Part shown: positions 52,608 to 62,560 of the stretch, piece after piece
How the letters are laid out: each line of letters begins with the position of its first letter
Position numbering within the stretch: position 1 is the first letter of the stretch
Position numbers and translations under genes: made by a program
Notes under the pieces: generated by a model
Databases searched by the model: none
Seen by the model: the letters and a program-made list of their open reading frames with translations, nothing else
Told to the model about the DNA's origin: nothing
From: BNXB01 sp031556375
Lineage (GTDB): Bacteria > Bacteroidota > Bacteroidia > Bacteroidales > Azobacteroidaceae
Reading direction: 5' to 3'
Assembly (NCBI GenBank): GCA_031556375.1
Contig: JAVBTA010000012.1
Span: 1 to 64,000, forward strand
Length of the DNA stretch: 64,000 nt

Positions 52608-53546
52608 ATGCAAACAGGCGTCCCCTTTAAAGTTTTCTCGGGTACAAATTCCCGTTATCTAGCTGAAAAAATATGTAAAAGTCTCAATTGTGAATTAGGT
52701 CACATGAACATCGAGCGTTTCGCTGACGGTGAATTTTCTGTTTCCTACGAAGAATCTATCCGGGGCAGTTACGTATTTTTAGTTCAATCTACATTTCCTA
52801 ATGCCGACAATTTAATGGAGCTTTTGCTGATGATCGACGCAGCAAAAAGAGCTTCTGCTAAATCGGTTATCGCAGTCATCCCATATTTCGGATGGGCCCG
52901 TCAGGATAGAAAAGATAAACCACGTGTCGCAATCGGGGCTAAACTGGTTGTAGACATGCTGAGCGCTGCTGGAGTTAACCGTGTGATAACAATGGATTTA
53001 CATGCCGATCAAATCCAGGGATTTTTCAATGTTCCGGTGGATCACCTATATGCATCCAGTGTTTTTATTGAAGAAATAAAGAGCATGAATCTGCCTAACC
53101 TGGTAATTGCGACTCCTGATGTTGGAGGGACAAAACGTGCAAGCGCTTACGCAAAGCACCTGAATTTGCCAATGGTTATTTGCTATAAATTGCGTAAAAA
53201 AGCCAATGAAATCGCTGAAATGAAAGTAATTGGAGATGTTGAAGGAATGGACATCCTGTTGGTTGATGATATCGTAGATACAGCAGGAACAATAACAAAA
53301 GCTGCCGATTTGATGTTGGCAGAAGGAGCCGCTTCTGTTCGCGCGATTGCTTCTCACGCTGTAATGTCTGACCCGGCTTCTACCCGTGTCGATGCTTCTG
53401 CATTAACAGAAATCATGTTTACCGATAGTATCCCCTATTCAAAGAAATGCGAAAAAGTAAGGATTATATCTGTGGCAGATATGTTTGCGGATGCCATTCG
53501 CAGAGTTTACAACAACGAATCTATCAGTTCTCTTTATTTGATATAA
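52608..53546 (+). CDS. prs: Ribose-phosphate pyrophosphokinase (PRPP synthase)
   Basis: A 312-residue enzyme that makes PRPP from ribose-5-phosphate and ATP for nucleotide, His and Trp synthesis. Motifs: FKVFSGTNSRYLAEKI start, ERFADGEFSV, YFGWARQDRKDKPR (ATP site), TMDLHADQIQGFF, and the PRPP loop LLVDDIVDTAGT. The start at 52608 lies 30 bp after the promoter -7 box; the GTG at 52578 adds ten residues not expected for the family. Confidence 0.95.
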   Translation: MQTGVPFKVFSGTNSRYLAEKICKSLNCELGHMNIERFADGEFSVSYEESIRGSYVFLVQSTFPNADNLMELLLMIDAAKRASAKSVIAVIPYFGWARQDRKDKPRVAIGAKLVVDMLSAAGVNRVITMDLHADQIQGFFNVPVDHLYASSVFIEEIKSMNLPNLVIATPDVGGTKRASAYAKHLNLPMVICYKLRKKANEIAEMKVIGDVEGMDILLVDDIVDTAGTITKAADLMLAEGAASVRAIASHAVMSDPASTRVDASALTEIMFTDSIPYSKKCEKVRIISVADMFADAIRRVYNNESISSLYLI

Positions 53547-53556
53547 CACTTCATAC

Positions 53557-53624
53557 GATGCACATTTTTCGTGCGTCAGCTCATCATCGCAGAGCATCTC
53601 TGTAGGCGGGGGTGTCAGCCCCCG
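53557..53624. repeat. GC-rich hairpin pair between convergent prs and trkH
   Basis: Two hairpins lie in this 105-bp gap: GATGCAC (53557-53563) with GTGCGTC (53571-53577, one mismatch), and CGGGGG (53607-53612) with CCCCCG (53619-53624) around a 6-nt loop. The GC content is well above that of the surroundings and no T-run follows, so it looks more like an interspersed REP-type element than a terminator. Only one copy was noticed in the window. Confidence 0.4.
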
Positions 53625-53651
53625 TATGGTGATGGTACCCACCTCCCAATT

Positions 53652-55142
53652 TTATTTCTTCCAGAAACCCGGAGTAAACAGGATCAATACGGTAAAAAGC
53701 TCCAAACGGCCGACTAACATCAGGAAAGACAGCAACCATTTGGCAAAGTCGGTAAGTTCAGAAAAAGATCCTGACGGGCCATGGCTTCCCAATCCCGGAC
53801 CTACATTTCCGATCGCCGTAACCGCGGCTCCAATGGCCTCATCAAACTGCAACCCGGTAAAAAGAAGGGCAATCATCGCGAAAAGGATAATCACTATATA
53901 AAGAAATACGAAGGCCAATAAGCGTTGCACAACATCCATGGAAATAACATGCCCGTTTAACCTCACAGGGATAACAGCTCTCGGGTGAATCAGACGTCCA
54001 AACTCATTTAGCGCATTTTTTATCAAAACAACTACCCGGATAACTTTCAATCCTCCACTGGTAGAACCTGCACATCCGCATATAAGCATCAATACAAGTA
54101 AGATAACCCAGAAGAACGGCCCCCAGGGAACATAATCCTGCGTAGAGAATCCTGTTGTAGTAATCAATGAAACTACCTGAAACAACGAATTACGGAACGA
54201 TTCAAAATGTCTTACGTCCGGGGTTGTTATGACCAAACCAATCATTACAACGATTGTAGCGACAGTAATAATACCTAAAAACCAATGTATTTCCTCATCA
54301 TGTAATACCCGCTTGAAGTTTTTCTTGAGTAGAAAATAATATATTGAGAAATTGATCGCACCTATGATCATAAATATCACCACGACAAACTCCAGATAAG
54401 TGGATCCCCAGTGTGCAAGACTCGCCTGCTTGGTAGAATATCCACCGGTCGAAATCGTTGTCATTGCATGACAAATCGCATCATACAAATCCATCGGACC
54501 TAAGTAAAGAAGTACAACCAACAACAAGGTAAACACCATGTAAATACCCCAGATCCGCTTTGCAACCTCTACTACTCGTGGACGGAACCTGTCGTGAAAT
54601 AATCCGGTTGTCTCCGCATCAAACAACTGGGACGCCTCTCCTCCGAATAATGGTAAAAGGACAAGAGAAAACACAATAACTCCCAATCCACCAAGCCATT
54701 GGGTCATGCATCTCCAGAACATCAAGCCTTGAGGCATAGCCTCAATATCGTTCAGTATAGTCGCACCTGTCGTTGTAAAACCCGACATTGTCTCAAAAAA
54801 AGCATCAGTGAATGACGGAATAGAACTACTGATAAAAAACGGGATTGAACCAAAAAGAGAAAATAGTATCCAGGACATAGTCACGGTAAAAAAGCTCTCC
54901 CGTTTCCCAACAATCTTTGATTTCTCAGCCAGATTTCCGGAAAATGTCAGCAGCAGTCCGAAAAACAGGCATAAACCTGTCGAGATCAACAAATACTTGA
55001 AATCAGCACCGTGATATATCAATGAAACCATTGCTGCAAGAAAGATAAAAAAAGATTCCATGACAAGAGTCATTCCAAGAATCTTAGCAATAAACCTCCA
55101 ATTCAAACCAGGTCCACTCATATCTTTAAAGAACGAAAACAT
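53652..55142 (-). CDS. trkH: TrkH-type potassium uptake channel
   Basis: A 496-residue membrane protein with about ten hydrophobic segments. The four K+ selectivity loops can be seen: FTTTGATIL, ISTGGYST, ITTTGFST and AIGNVGPG. It forms the membrane part of the Trk K+ uptake system; TrkA, encoded just upstream in the same operon, gates it. The start lies 1 bp after the trkA stop, so the genes are tightly coupled. Confidence 0.93.
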   Translation of the reverse strand: MFSFFKDMSGPGLNWRFIAKILGMTLVMESFFIFLAAMVSLIYHGADFKYLLISTGLCLFFGLLLTFSGNLAEKSKIVGKRESFFTVTMSWILFSLFGSIPFFISSSIPSFTDAFFETMSGFTTTGATILNDIEAMPQGLMFWRCMTQWLGGLGVIVFSLVLLPLFGGEASQLFDAETTGLFHDRFRPRVVEVAKRIWGIYMVFTLLLVVLLYLGPMDLYDAICHAMTTISTGGYSTKQASLAHWGSTYLEFVVVIFMIIGAINFSIYYFLLKKNFKRVLHDEEIHWFLGIITVATIVVMIGLVITTPDVRHFESFRNSLFQVVSLITTTGFSTQDYVPWGPFFWVILLVLMLICGCAGSTSGGLKVIRVVVLIKNALNEFGRLIHPRAVIPVRLNGHVISMDVVQRLLAFVFLYIVIILFAMIALLFTGLQFDEAIGAAVTAIGNVGPGLGSHGPSGSFSELTDFAKWLLSFLMLVGRLELFTVLILFTPGFWKK

Positions 55143-56477
55143 TTAATTAAAGTAATCCTCCAGTTTTCTCATTGCCGTATCCAAACAGAATACTACCACA
55201 TGGTCGCCATCCTGAATAAGAGTATCTCCTTCGATAATGTAAGGAATACCATCGCGGATCAATCCTCCCAAAGTCATATCTTTAGGCAGGTTGAGATCCT
55301 TCACCGGCTTACGTGTGATCTTCGAGTTAGAGTGGGCCACCAACTCAGCCACATCGGCATTCGCAAAAGCAAGGCATTTAACATTGGAGACATCGGCATC
55401 CAACAAAAACTGGTAAATATGACTTGCTGCAATCAGTTTTTTATTGATGACGGTGCCAATATCCAACTTTTCCGCCATCTGTATATAATCAAGATTCTCT
55501 ATTTTTGCCACAGTTTTTTTTACGCCCAGGGTCTTAGCAGCCACACAAGCGAGGATATTAGCTTCGGAGTTTTCAGTCAAAGCGACAAAAGCGTCACAAC
55601 TTTTGATATTTTCCTGAGTAAGAAGGTCCGTATCACGCCCATCGCCATGAATAATCATCACATTATTACCTACTTTCTCCGCCAATTTATAGCTTTTCTC
55701 CTTATTTTTTTCAAGAATTTTGACCCGTATATTCCCGGGAAGTTGTTCCGCAACTTTAATGGCAATACGGCTTCCCCCCATAATTGTTACTTTATTGATA
55801 TTGATTTCATCTTTTCCCGCCTGATTCTTAACAACATCGATGTGTTCTCTCGTTGTTGTGAAGAAAAGGATATCGCCCGATTTCACCTGGTCTTTTCCCC
55901 GGGGGATAATCGTCTCATTTTCACGTTTAATTGCAACGATATGATAAATCCTATCTTCTGGAGAAAGATCATAAAGATATTTGTCGACAATAGGTGCATT
56001 ATCCCGCACTTTTACCCCAATCAGGATCAAGTCCCCTCCACACAGTTCCCACCACTGACGGGTCCAAGGTTTCTTCAACGCGCTTAATATTTCCTGAGCA
56101 GCCAGTCTTTCAGGGCAAATCAGGGAATCCACTCCTAATCTTTCAAAAAACTCCAGATTTTTGGGAAGGAAATATTCTTCATTACTCACACGTGCAATGG
56201 TCTTAGCAGCACCAAGATTAGTAGCAAGCATACAGGCTGTCATATTTGTCGATTCTTCAGGGGTAACTCCGATAAATATATCGGCTTTTCCGATCCCTGC
56301 CGCCTGAAGATCCTGAATTGATGTCGGGTTTCCGACAACGGTCATCACTTCAACGTTACTTGAAAAATTAAGCCTTTCTTCACTCTGATCCATCAGAATG
56401 ATATCTTGTTTTTCGCGGGCCAACATTTTAGAGAGGTGAGTACCTACCTCTCCTGCTCCTCCAATGATGATTCTCAT
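55143..56477 (-). CDS. trkA: Trk potassium uptake regulator TrkA
   Basis: A 444-residue cytoplasmic gating protein with two TrkA-N nucleotide-binding domains (IIGGAGEVGTHLSKML at 3-18; IMGGSRIAIKVAEQL at about 231-245), each followed by a TrkA-C domain. It binds NAD(H) or ATP/ADP and controls TrkH. Its start overlaps the dxs stop by 4 bp. Confidence 0.94.
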   Translation of the reverse strand: MRIIIGGAGEVGTHLSKMLAREKQDIILMDQSEERLNFSSNVEVMTVVGNPTSIQDLQAAGIGKADIFIGVTPEESTNMTACMLATNLGAAKTIARVSNEEYFLPKNLEFFERLGVDSLICPERLAAQEILSALKKPWTRQWWELCGGDLILIGVKVRDNAPIVDKYLYDLSPEDRIYHIVAIKRENETIIPRGKDQVKSGDILFFTTTREHIDVVKNQAGKDEININKVTIMGGSRIAIKVAEQLPGNIRVKILEKNKEKSYKLAEKVGNNVMIIHGDGRDTDLLTQENIKSCDAFVALTENSEANILACVAAKTLGVKKTVAKIENLDYIQMAEKLDIGTVINKKLIAASHIYQFLLDADVSNVKCLAFANADVAELVAHSNSKITRKPVKDLNLPKDMTLGGLIRDGIPYIIEGDTLIQDGDHVVVFCLDTAMRKLEDYFN

Positions 56478-58372
56478 ACTTCGTTAATTAAGACTTTAGC
56501 AATGCTTTCCGCATCCATTCCACACAGTTCATACAGCTCCGAAATAGATCCGTGTTCTATGAATTCATCGGGAATACCGATTCTTTTAACTTTTGGAGTA
56601 TATCCATTATCAGCCATAAATTCAAGCACAGCAGATCCTAATCCACCTTTGACAGTTCCATTTTCAACGGTGACTATCTTCTTATATTTACGTCCGATCT
56701 CATGTAACATATCTTCATCAATCGGTTTCAGGTATATCATATCATATAAGGCTGCATCTACTCCTTCTTTTTCAGCCAGTTCAATAGCTTTCCGGGCTAT
56801 ATTCCCAATCGGGCCGATGGTTATAACAGCCACATCTGTTCCTTCTTTCATTTTCCGCCCTCTTCCTACAGGCAAAATTTCCAAAGGTTGTCGCCATTCT
56901 TTCAACTCTCCTTTGCCTCTCGGATAACGGATTAAAAAGACTCCCATATCCGGTTGTGTAGCCGTATACATCAGATTTCTGAGATCCACTTCATTGAAAG
57001 GAGAAGCAATAGTGATATTCGGGACACAACGTAAATAAGCCAGATCGAAAGAACCCTGGTGAGTAGCTCCGTCCTCCCCTACCAGTCCGGCACGGTCGAG
57101 GCAGATTACCATATTCAAATTCTGAAGAGCAGCATCATGAATCAACTGATCATAAGCCCGTTGCATAAACGACGAATAAATATTACAAAACGGCAACATT
57201 CCGTCTTTAGCCAGTCCCGCGGAAAAAGTCACCGCATGAGCTTCCGCAATACCTACATCAAAGGCTCTTTCCGGCATTTCTTTCATCAGGTAGCACATCG
57301 AACAGCCTGTCGGCATTGCCGGAGTGATCCCGACTATTCTATCATCTGCTTTTGCGAGCTCCACCAAAGTATGGCCAAACACATCCTGGTAAAGTTGAGG
57401 TTCGTCGAGTGATCGTTGGGAGATACGTTCTCCGGTTTTTTTATCGAATTTTCCGGGAGCGTGCCAGATAGTCGCTTCTTTTTCAGCAGGTTCGAATCCT
57501 TTTCCCTTGGTGGTACGAATATGAAGGAGCTTTGGGCCATCCATATCTTTTATATCATTCAGGACTTTAACCAGTCCTTCTACATCATTTCCGTCCACAG
57601 GGCCAAAATAACGGATATTAAAACCTTCAAACAAATTATGCTGCTTGGTCAGCAAGGCTTTCAAACTGTTGTTAAACCTCAGGATCAGTCCTTTTCCTTT
57701 CTCTTTAATAAAACCGTTGTTTTTCAGTGTGTTGTACAGCTTGTAACGTATTTTATTATATGTTTTTGAAGTCGTAATTCCGACAAGATATTCGCTCAGT
57801 CCACCAACAGGACGATCGATGGCCATATTATTATCGTTCAGGATGATAAGAAGGTTATTAGGATCGGAAGAAGCATTATTCAGTCCTTCGAAAGCCAGTC
57901 CCCCGGTCATTGATCCGTCGCCGATTACTGCGACAATTTTCCTTTTTTTCTCTTTTTTCAAGGATGATGCGATTGCCATTCCTAAAGCCGCGGAAATTGA
58001 AGTGGAAGCATGACCTGCAATAAATGCATCATATTCGCTTTCATTAGGGTTCGGAAAGCCACTGATACCTTTGAACTTACGAAGGGTTTTAAAAGTTTCT
58101 CGTCTACCGGTCAGAACCTTATGGGCATAAGCCTGATGGCCAACATCCCATACCACCCTATCGTAAGGAGTATCGAGGACATAATGAAGCGCCACTGCCA
58201 ATTCCACAGTACCTAAACTAGATGCGAAATGCCCCGGAGTTTCCGCCAATACTTCAATTATGTATTGTCGCAACTCTGAGCAAACCTCTTTAAGTTGTTC
58301 CGGTTTAAGACCTCTTAAATCAGAAGGATAATCAATTGTGTTGAGAATATTATATTCTTTGTTTTCAGCCAT
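56474..58372 (-). CDS. dxs: 1-deoxy-D-xylulose-5-phosphate synthase
   Basis: A 632-residue thiamin-diphosphate enzyme at the entry of the MEP isoprenoid pathway. The TPP-binding motif is IGDGSMTGGLAFEGLNNAS...NDNNMAI. HFASSLGTVELAVALH and DVGHQAYAHKVLTGR are N-terminal marks, and the transketolase-like middle domain has DVGIAEAHAVTFSAGLA and DRAGLVGEDGATHQGSFD. The start at 58372 (MAENKEYNILN) follows the promoter at 58391; the frame from 58504 would cross it. First gene of the dxs-trkA-trkH operon. Confidence 0.95.
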   Translation of the reverse strand: MAENKEYNILNTIDYPSDLRGLKPEQLKEVCSELRQYIIEVLAETPGHFASSLGTVELAVALHYVLDTPYDRVVWDVGHQAYAHKVLTGRRETFKTLRKFKGISGFPNPNESEYDAFIAGHASTSISAALGMAIASSLKKEKKRKIVAVIGDGSMTGGLAFEGLNNASSDPNNLLIILNDNNMAIDRPVGGLSEYLVGITTSKTYNKIRYKLYNTLKNNGFIKEKGKGLILRFNNSLKALLTKQHNLFEGFNIRYFGPVDGNDVEGLVKVLNDIKDMDGPKLLHIRTTKGKGFEPAEKEATIWHAPGKFDKKTGERISQRSLDEPQLYQDVFGHTLVELAKADDRIVGITPAMPTGCSMCYLMKEMPERAFDVGIAEAHAVTFSAGLAKDGMLPFCNIYSSFMQRAYDQLIHDAALQNLNMVICLDRAGLVGEDGATHQGSFDLAYLRCVPNITIASPFNEVDLRNLMYTATQPDMGVFLIRYPRGKGELKEWRQPLEILPVGRGRKMKEGTDVAVITIGPIGNIARKAIELAEKEGVDAALYDMIYLKPIDEDMLHEIGRKYKKIVTVENGTVKGGLGSAVLEFMADNGYTPKVKRIGIPDEFIEHGSISELYELCGMDAESIAKVLINEV

Positions 58373-58390
58373 AGCTAAAAAAATCTTTTG

Positions 58391-58428
58391 CAAATCTACA
58401 TAATTAACCACATATAACTGTAATTTTG
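58391..58428. promoter_or_regulatory. Divergent promoters for dxs and the GSCFA gene
   Basis: TAGATTTG on the minus strand (58391-58398) serves dxs, and TAATTTTG on the plus strand (58421-58428) serves the gene at 58451. Both fit TAnnTTTG. Confidence 0.5.
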
Positions 58429-58450
58429 TTGAAAAATAACTTATAACGCT

Positions 58451-59383
58451 ATGGATTTCAGAACAAAAATTACAATTCCAACTTTCGATTTCACCATCGA
58501 TCATTCTGATAAAATCATGATGATGGGATCCTGTTTTGCCGAAAACATGGCAGCTTTATTGTTGGACTCCGGATTCCAGATCGATACAAATCCTTTCGGA
58601 ACTGTTTACAACCCCCAATCCCTTGCGTCTGGCATCCGGGAAGTATTGTCGCACAAAAAATATGCCATATCCGACCTATTTCTTCACCAAGGTTTATACC
58701 ATAGTTTCGCCCATCACAGCCGGTTTTCCTCTGTTTCCGCAGAAACCAGCCTGGAGAACATCAATCATAAGTTGGATACGTCAGCCATTTTTTTAAAAAC
58801 GGCAACATTTTTTATAATAACTTACGGAACATCATACGTTTACAACCTGAAATCAAATGGGGAAACTGTCACAAACTGCCACAAACTACCGGATAACCAT
58901 TTTATCCGAAAACGTTTATCCATAGAGGATATTGTGAATGATTGGAGTTTATTGATCAAAGAACTGAAATCTTATAATCCGGACTTAAAAATACTTTTTA
59001 CAGTCAGTCCTATCCGGCATTGGAAAGACGGAGCCCATGAAAATCAGTTGAGCAAATCCACCCTTTTGCTTGCAATCGACGAACTTATCCGTCAAAATAA
59101 TTCTTGCCATTACTTCCCATCATACGAAATATTAATGGATGAGTTACGGGATTACCGTTTTTATGCCGAAGATATGCTTCACCCATCTTCTGTTGCCATA
59201 GAATATATCCGGGAGCAATTTTCGGAGACTTTTTTTACATCTCAAACCAAATCAAAAGTCAAAGAATGGAAAAGCATACAAAAAGCATTAAGTCATAAGC
59301 CATTTAATCCGGATTCGGAAGAATACATAGAATTTCTGCGGAAAACACAGGAGAAATTGGAAAACTTCCGGAAATCTGAGTAA
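58451..59383 (+). CDS. GSCFA-domain protein
   Basis: A 310-residue protein named for its motif, here MMMGSCFAENMAALLLDSGF. It has NPFGTVYNPQSLASGI, then ITYGTSYVY, and late HWKDGAHENQLSKSTLL and YAEDMLHPSSVAIEYI. The GSC...H layout resembles SGNH-type hydrolases, in which Ser and Asp/His act as catalysts, so an esterase role is possible. There is no signal peptide. The substrate is unknown. Confidence 0.88.
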   Translation: MDFRTKITIPTFDFTIDHSDKIMMMGSCFAENMAALLLDSGFQIDTNPFGTVYNPQSLASGIREVLSHKKYAISDLFLHQGLYHSFAHHSRFSSVSAETSLENINHKLDTSAIFLKTATFFIITYGTSYVYNLKSNGETVTNCHKLPDNHFIRKRLSIEDIVNDWSLLIKELKSYNPDLKILFTVSPIRHWKDGAHENQLSKSTLLLAIDELIRQNNSCHYFPSYEILMDELRDYRFYAEDMLHPSSVAIEYIREQFSETFFTSQTKSKVKEWKSIQKALSHKPFNPDSEEYIEFLRKTQEKLENFRKSE

Positions 59384-59411
59384 AACTATTTGTCTGTATC
59401 TGGAAATATCA

Positions 59412-59419
59412 TACATTTG
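59412..59419 (+). promoter_or_regulatory. Promoter -7 element (TACATTTG) of the dipeptidyl peptidase gene
   Basis: TACATTTG lies 25 bp before the ATG at 59445 and fits TAnnTTTG. Confidence 0.5.
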
Positions 59420-59444
59420 TATCTTCAAACATTTGAGATTACAC

Positions 59445-61610
59445 ATGATTATGAATCGTTTTTTGACTGTACTGCTTTCTTTATTAAGCATCAATGTTGC
59501 CATAGCTCAGGGCAACCGTATAGACCTGAAGGAAATTGTGGAAGGTAAATACTCTGCAAGAGGGATGTCTGAGATGCGTCCCATGCCCGATGGCGAACAT
59601 TATACTATGCAAAGTCCCGATAAAAAATGTGTATTGAGATACGCTTATAAAACAGGGAAAATCGTAGATACATTATTCAATGTAAATACTGTCCGCGAAA
59701 CCAAGCTGGAGTCATTCGACGACTACTGGATCAGCAATACAGGATATCGTATCATTGTTTCTACAGATAAGGAATACATCTATCGCCGCTCCTGGAAAGC
59801 AAACCTATACGATTATGATGTCAGAAGAAACTTCATGAAACCACTTTCCGAAACTCCGGGAAAATTGATGATCCCTACATTTTCACCTGATGGAAGAATG
59901 TGCGCCTTTGTCAGAGATAATAATATCTGGTTAAAAAAATTCGATTACGATACCGAATCCCAAGTGACAAACGATGGAGAAGCCGGAAAAATCCTGAACG
60001 GGATTACCGATTGGGTATATGAAGAAGAATTTGCAACAACCAAACTCTTGTCCTGGTCGCCCGACAGTAAATCTCTCGCATTTGTAAAATCGAATGAAAC
60101 GGATGTTCCCAGTTTCAGTTTTCAGCAATATGACGGAAGCTTATATCCGGGATTCCTGACTTTTAAATACCCGAAAGCCGGAGAAAATAACTCTGTAGTC
60201 ACCTGTCATGCCTACAGCGTAGAAACAAAAGACATTAAGAAAATGAATATTCCTCTTCCCGCAGACGGATATATTCCAAGAATCGAATTCACAGAAAATC
60301 CGGAACAACTGGCTGTGATGACCCTGAATCGCAACCAAAATGCATTCAATATGTATTATGTCAATCCGAAATCAACGGTATCGCGTTTAATCCTGAAAGA
60401 TGAAAACAAATATTATATCGAGCCTGATTTCATTCTGGGAATAACATTCACAAAGGATAATTTCTTGTATATCAGCGAAAAAGACGGATTTTCCCATATT
60501 TATCAATACACTATCAATGGTATCCTTGAAAAACAGGTTACTTCAGGTAACTGGGACGTAACCGATCTTTACGGTATCAATCCTGCCACGAAAACAATTT
60601 ACTATCAATCAGCTGAAGAAAGCCCGTTACGCAGATCGGTATATTCGGTCGATATAAAGAATAAAGTTACAAAATTATCTTCAAAAACAGGTACTAATTC
60701 GGCGAATTTCAGTACTAACCTCAACTATTTTGTCAACAATTATTCGAACGCGACAACTCCAAACCTGATCACCATGAATGATGACAAAGGGAAAGAATTA
60801 TTTGTTTTGAATGATAATGCCACTTTAAAATCCAAAATTGAAGGTAGTTCCATTCCTCAAAAGGAATTTTTTACTTTTGAAACACCTCAGGGAGTTTCAT
60901 TAAATGGTTTTATGATAAAACCTGTTGACTTTTCAACTTCGAAAAAATATCCGGTATTAATGGTACAGTATAGTGGTCCGAATTCACAACAAGTCGCAGA
61001 CAAATTCGGAATCGGCTGGGAAAATTTTATGGCTTCTATCGGATATATTGTAGCTTGTGTGGACGGACGCGGGACTGCCGCACGTGGAGAAGAATTCAGG
61101 AAATGTACTTACATGAATTTGGGAATCCTGGAATCCGATGACCAGATTTCCGCAGCCAATTACTTAGGAAATCTTCCGTATGTAGATAAAAATAAAATCG
61201 CTATCTGGGGCTGGAGTTATGGAGGAACTATAACTTTAATGTCTATGAGTCGTGGTAATGGTGTTTTCAAAGCAGGAATTGCTATTGCTCCCGTAACCGA
61301 CTGGAGATTATATGATTCCGTTTATACAGAACGTTTTATGAGGACTCCGAAAGAAAATTTCACTGCATACGATAAGAACTCACCTATAGCATTAGCATCC
61401 AATTTGCAAGGCCGTTTGCTGTTAATGCACGGAACTTCGGACGACAATGTCCATTTCCAAAATTCCATGTATTACTCACAAGCTTTAGTTGAAGCCGGAA
61501 AACAATTCGAGATGCAGGTTTATCCGAATAAAAACCATAGTATACTGGGGATAAAATATCGTTTTCACCTTTACATGAGAGTCGCAGACTTTTTGCAGAA
61601 AAATTTATAA
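59445..61610 (+). CDS. Dipeptidyl peptidase IV (peptidase S9)
   Basis: An exported peptidase of 721 residues (719 if the ATG at 59451 is used; signal ends INVAIAQ). The beta-propeller domain covers about 50-480, with the DPP-IV double-Glu motif in DWVYEEEF. The alpha/beta-hydrolase domain holds the serine in IWGWSYGGTITL, the aspartate in GTSDDNVHF and the histidine in NKNHSILG. DPP-IV releases X-Pro dipeptides and is common in peptide-using Bacteroidota. It overlaps lipA by 1 bp (TAATG). Confidence 0.93.
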   Translation: MIMNRFLTVLLSLLSINVAIAQGNRIDLKEIVEGKYSARGMSEMRPMPDGEHYTMQSPDKKCVLRYAYKTGKIVDTLFNVNTVRETKLESFDDYWISNTGYRIIVSTDKEYIYRRSWKANLYDYDVRRNFMKPLSETPGKLMIPTFSPDGRMCAFVRDNNIWLKKFDYDTESQVTNDGEAGKILNGITDWVYEEEFATTKLLSWSPDSKSLAFVKSNETDVPSFSFQQYDGSLYPGFLTFKYPKAGENNSVVTCHAYSVETKDIKKMNIPLPADGYIPRIEFTENPEQLAVMTLNRNQNAFNMYYVNPKSTVSRLILKDENKYYIEPDFILGITFTKDNFLYISEKDGFSHIYQYTINGILEKQVTSGNWDVTDLYGINPATKTIYYQSAEESPLRRSVYSVDIKNKVTKLSSKTGTNSANFSTNLNYFVNNYSNATTPNLITMNDDKGKELFVLNDNATLKSKIEGSSIPQKEFFTFETPQGVSLNGFMIKPVDFSTSKKYPVLMVQYSGPNSQQVADKFGIGWENFMASIGYIVACVDGRGTAARGEEFRKCTYMNLGILESDDQISAANYLGNLPYVDKNKIAIWGWSYGGTITLMSMSRGNGVFKAGIAIAPVTDWRLYDSVYTERFMRTPKENFTAYDKNSPIALASNLQGRLLLMHGTSDDNVHFQNSMYYSQALVEAGKQFEMQVYPNKNHSILGIKYRFHLYMRVADFLQKNL

Positions 61611-62464
61611 TGGATCTTAATAAGTCTCATATTAAGAAGCCTGATTGGTTAAAAATCAGGCTGGGTAATAACGACAATTTTTCAAAGACTGGAAAAATTA
61701 TCGAATCGAAAGGATTGTGCACCATTTGTCAAAGCGGACGTTGTCCTAATCTTGGTGAATGTTGGAACAAAGGAACCGCTACATTCATGATTGGCGGGGA
61801 TATTTGTACACGTTCCTGCAAATTCTGCAATACAAAGACTGGAAAACCTTTGCCGTTGGACTCCCAGGAGCCAGAGAAAGTCGCAAACTCAGTGCGCCAG
61901 ATGGAATTGAAACACGCTGTCATTACATCTGTAGATCGTGATGATCTACCCGATTATGGAGCCAACCATTGGGCTAAGACTATCAATAAAATAAAAGAAA
62001 TAAATCCGGGAACAACTATCGAAGTTTTAATTCCCGATTTTGATGGTAAACACGAATTACTGGACTTGATTATTCAGGCGGCACCTGATATTATTTCGCA
62101 CAACATGGAAACAGTAGAACGCTTGACTACCCGGATACGGAGTGTAGCAAAATACCACACCAGCCTTGAGGTGTTGAAATACGTATCACAATCCGGGATA
62201 CCGGTAAAATCAGGTTTAATGTTAGGTCTAGGCGAAACACGAGAAGAAGTTATTTCTTTAATGGACGACCTGATTGCTTCAGGTTGTTATCTTCTCTCCA
62301 TCGGACAGTATCTTCAACCTTCGAAAAAAAATATTCAGGTTGTGGAATACATCCATCCTGCCGTATTTGAAGAACTCAAATTGATTGCAGAGACAAAAAA
62401 ATTTAAGCATGTAGAAAGCGGGCCACTAGTAAGATCTTCCTATCATTCCATTGACTTTCTGTAA
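61610..62464 (+). CDS. lipA: Lipoyl synthase
   Basis: A 284-residue radical-SAM enzyme that inserts two sulfurs into protein-bound octanoyl groups. The auxiliary cluster motif is CTICQSGRCPNLGEC and the radical-SAM motif is CTRSCKFCNT, each with three Cys. Later marks are NHWAKTINKIKE, ISHNMETVERLT and GLMLGLGETREEV, and the terminal RSSY serine is seen in LVRSSYHS. The length is normal. Translation is coupled to the peptidase gene by the TAATG overlap. Confidence 0.96.
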   Translation: MDLNKSHIKKPDWLKIRLGNNDNFSKTGKIIESKGLCTICQSGRCPNLGECWNKGTATFMIGGDICTRSCKFCNTKTGKPLPLDSQEPEKVANSVRQMELKHAVITSVDRDDLPDYGANHWAKTINKIKEINPGTTIEVLIPDFDGKHELLDLIIQAAPDIISHNMETVERLTTRIRSVAKYHTSLEVLKYVSQSGIPVKSGLMLGLGETREEVISLMDDLIASGCYLLSIGQYLQPSKKNIQVVEYIHPAVFEELKLIAETKKFKHVESGPLVRSSYHSIDFL

Positions 62465-62560
62465 AGGAAAATCCCATTAATCAAAACATTTCAAAAAGTT
62501 TTACTGTTATAAGAGCGAGAGATGACACATAACATTTTATGTTTTTATTGTTGATGATTT

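Noticed and set aside
53600..53630. The CGGGGG/CCCCCG hairpin as a Rho-independent terminator
   Set aside because: Neither strand shows a T-run after the stem.
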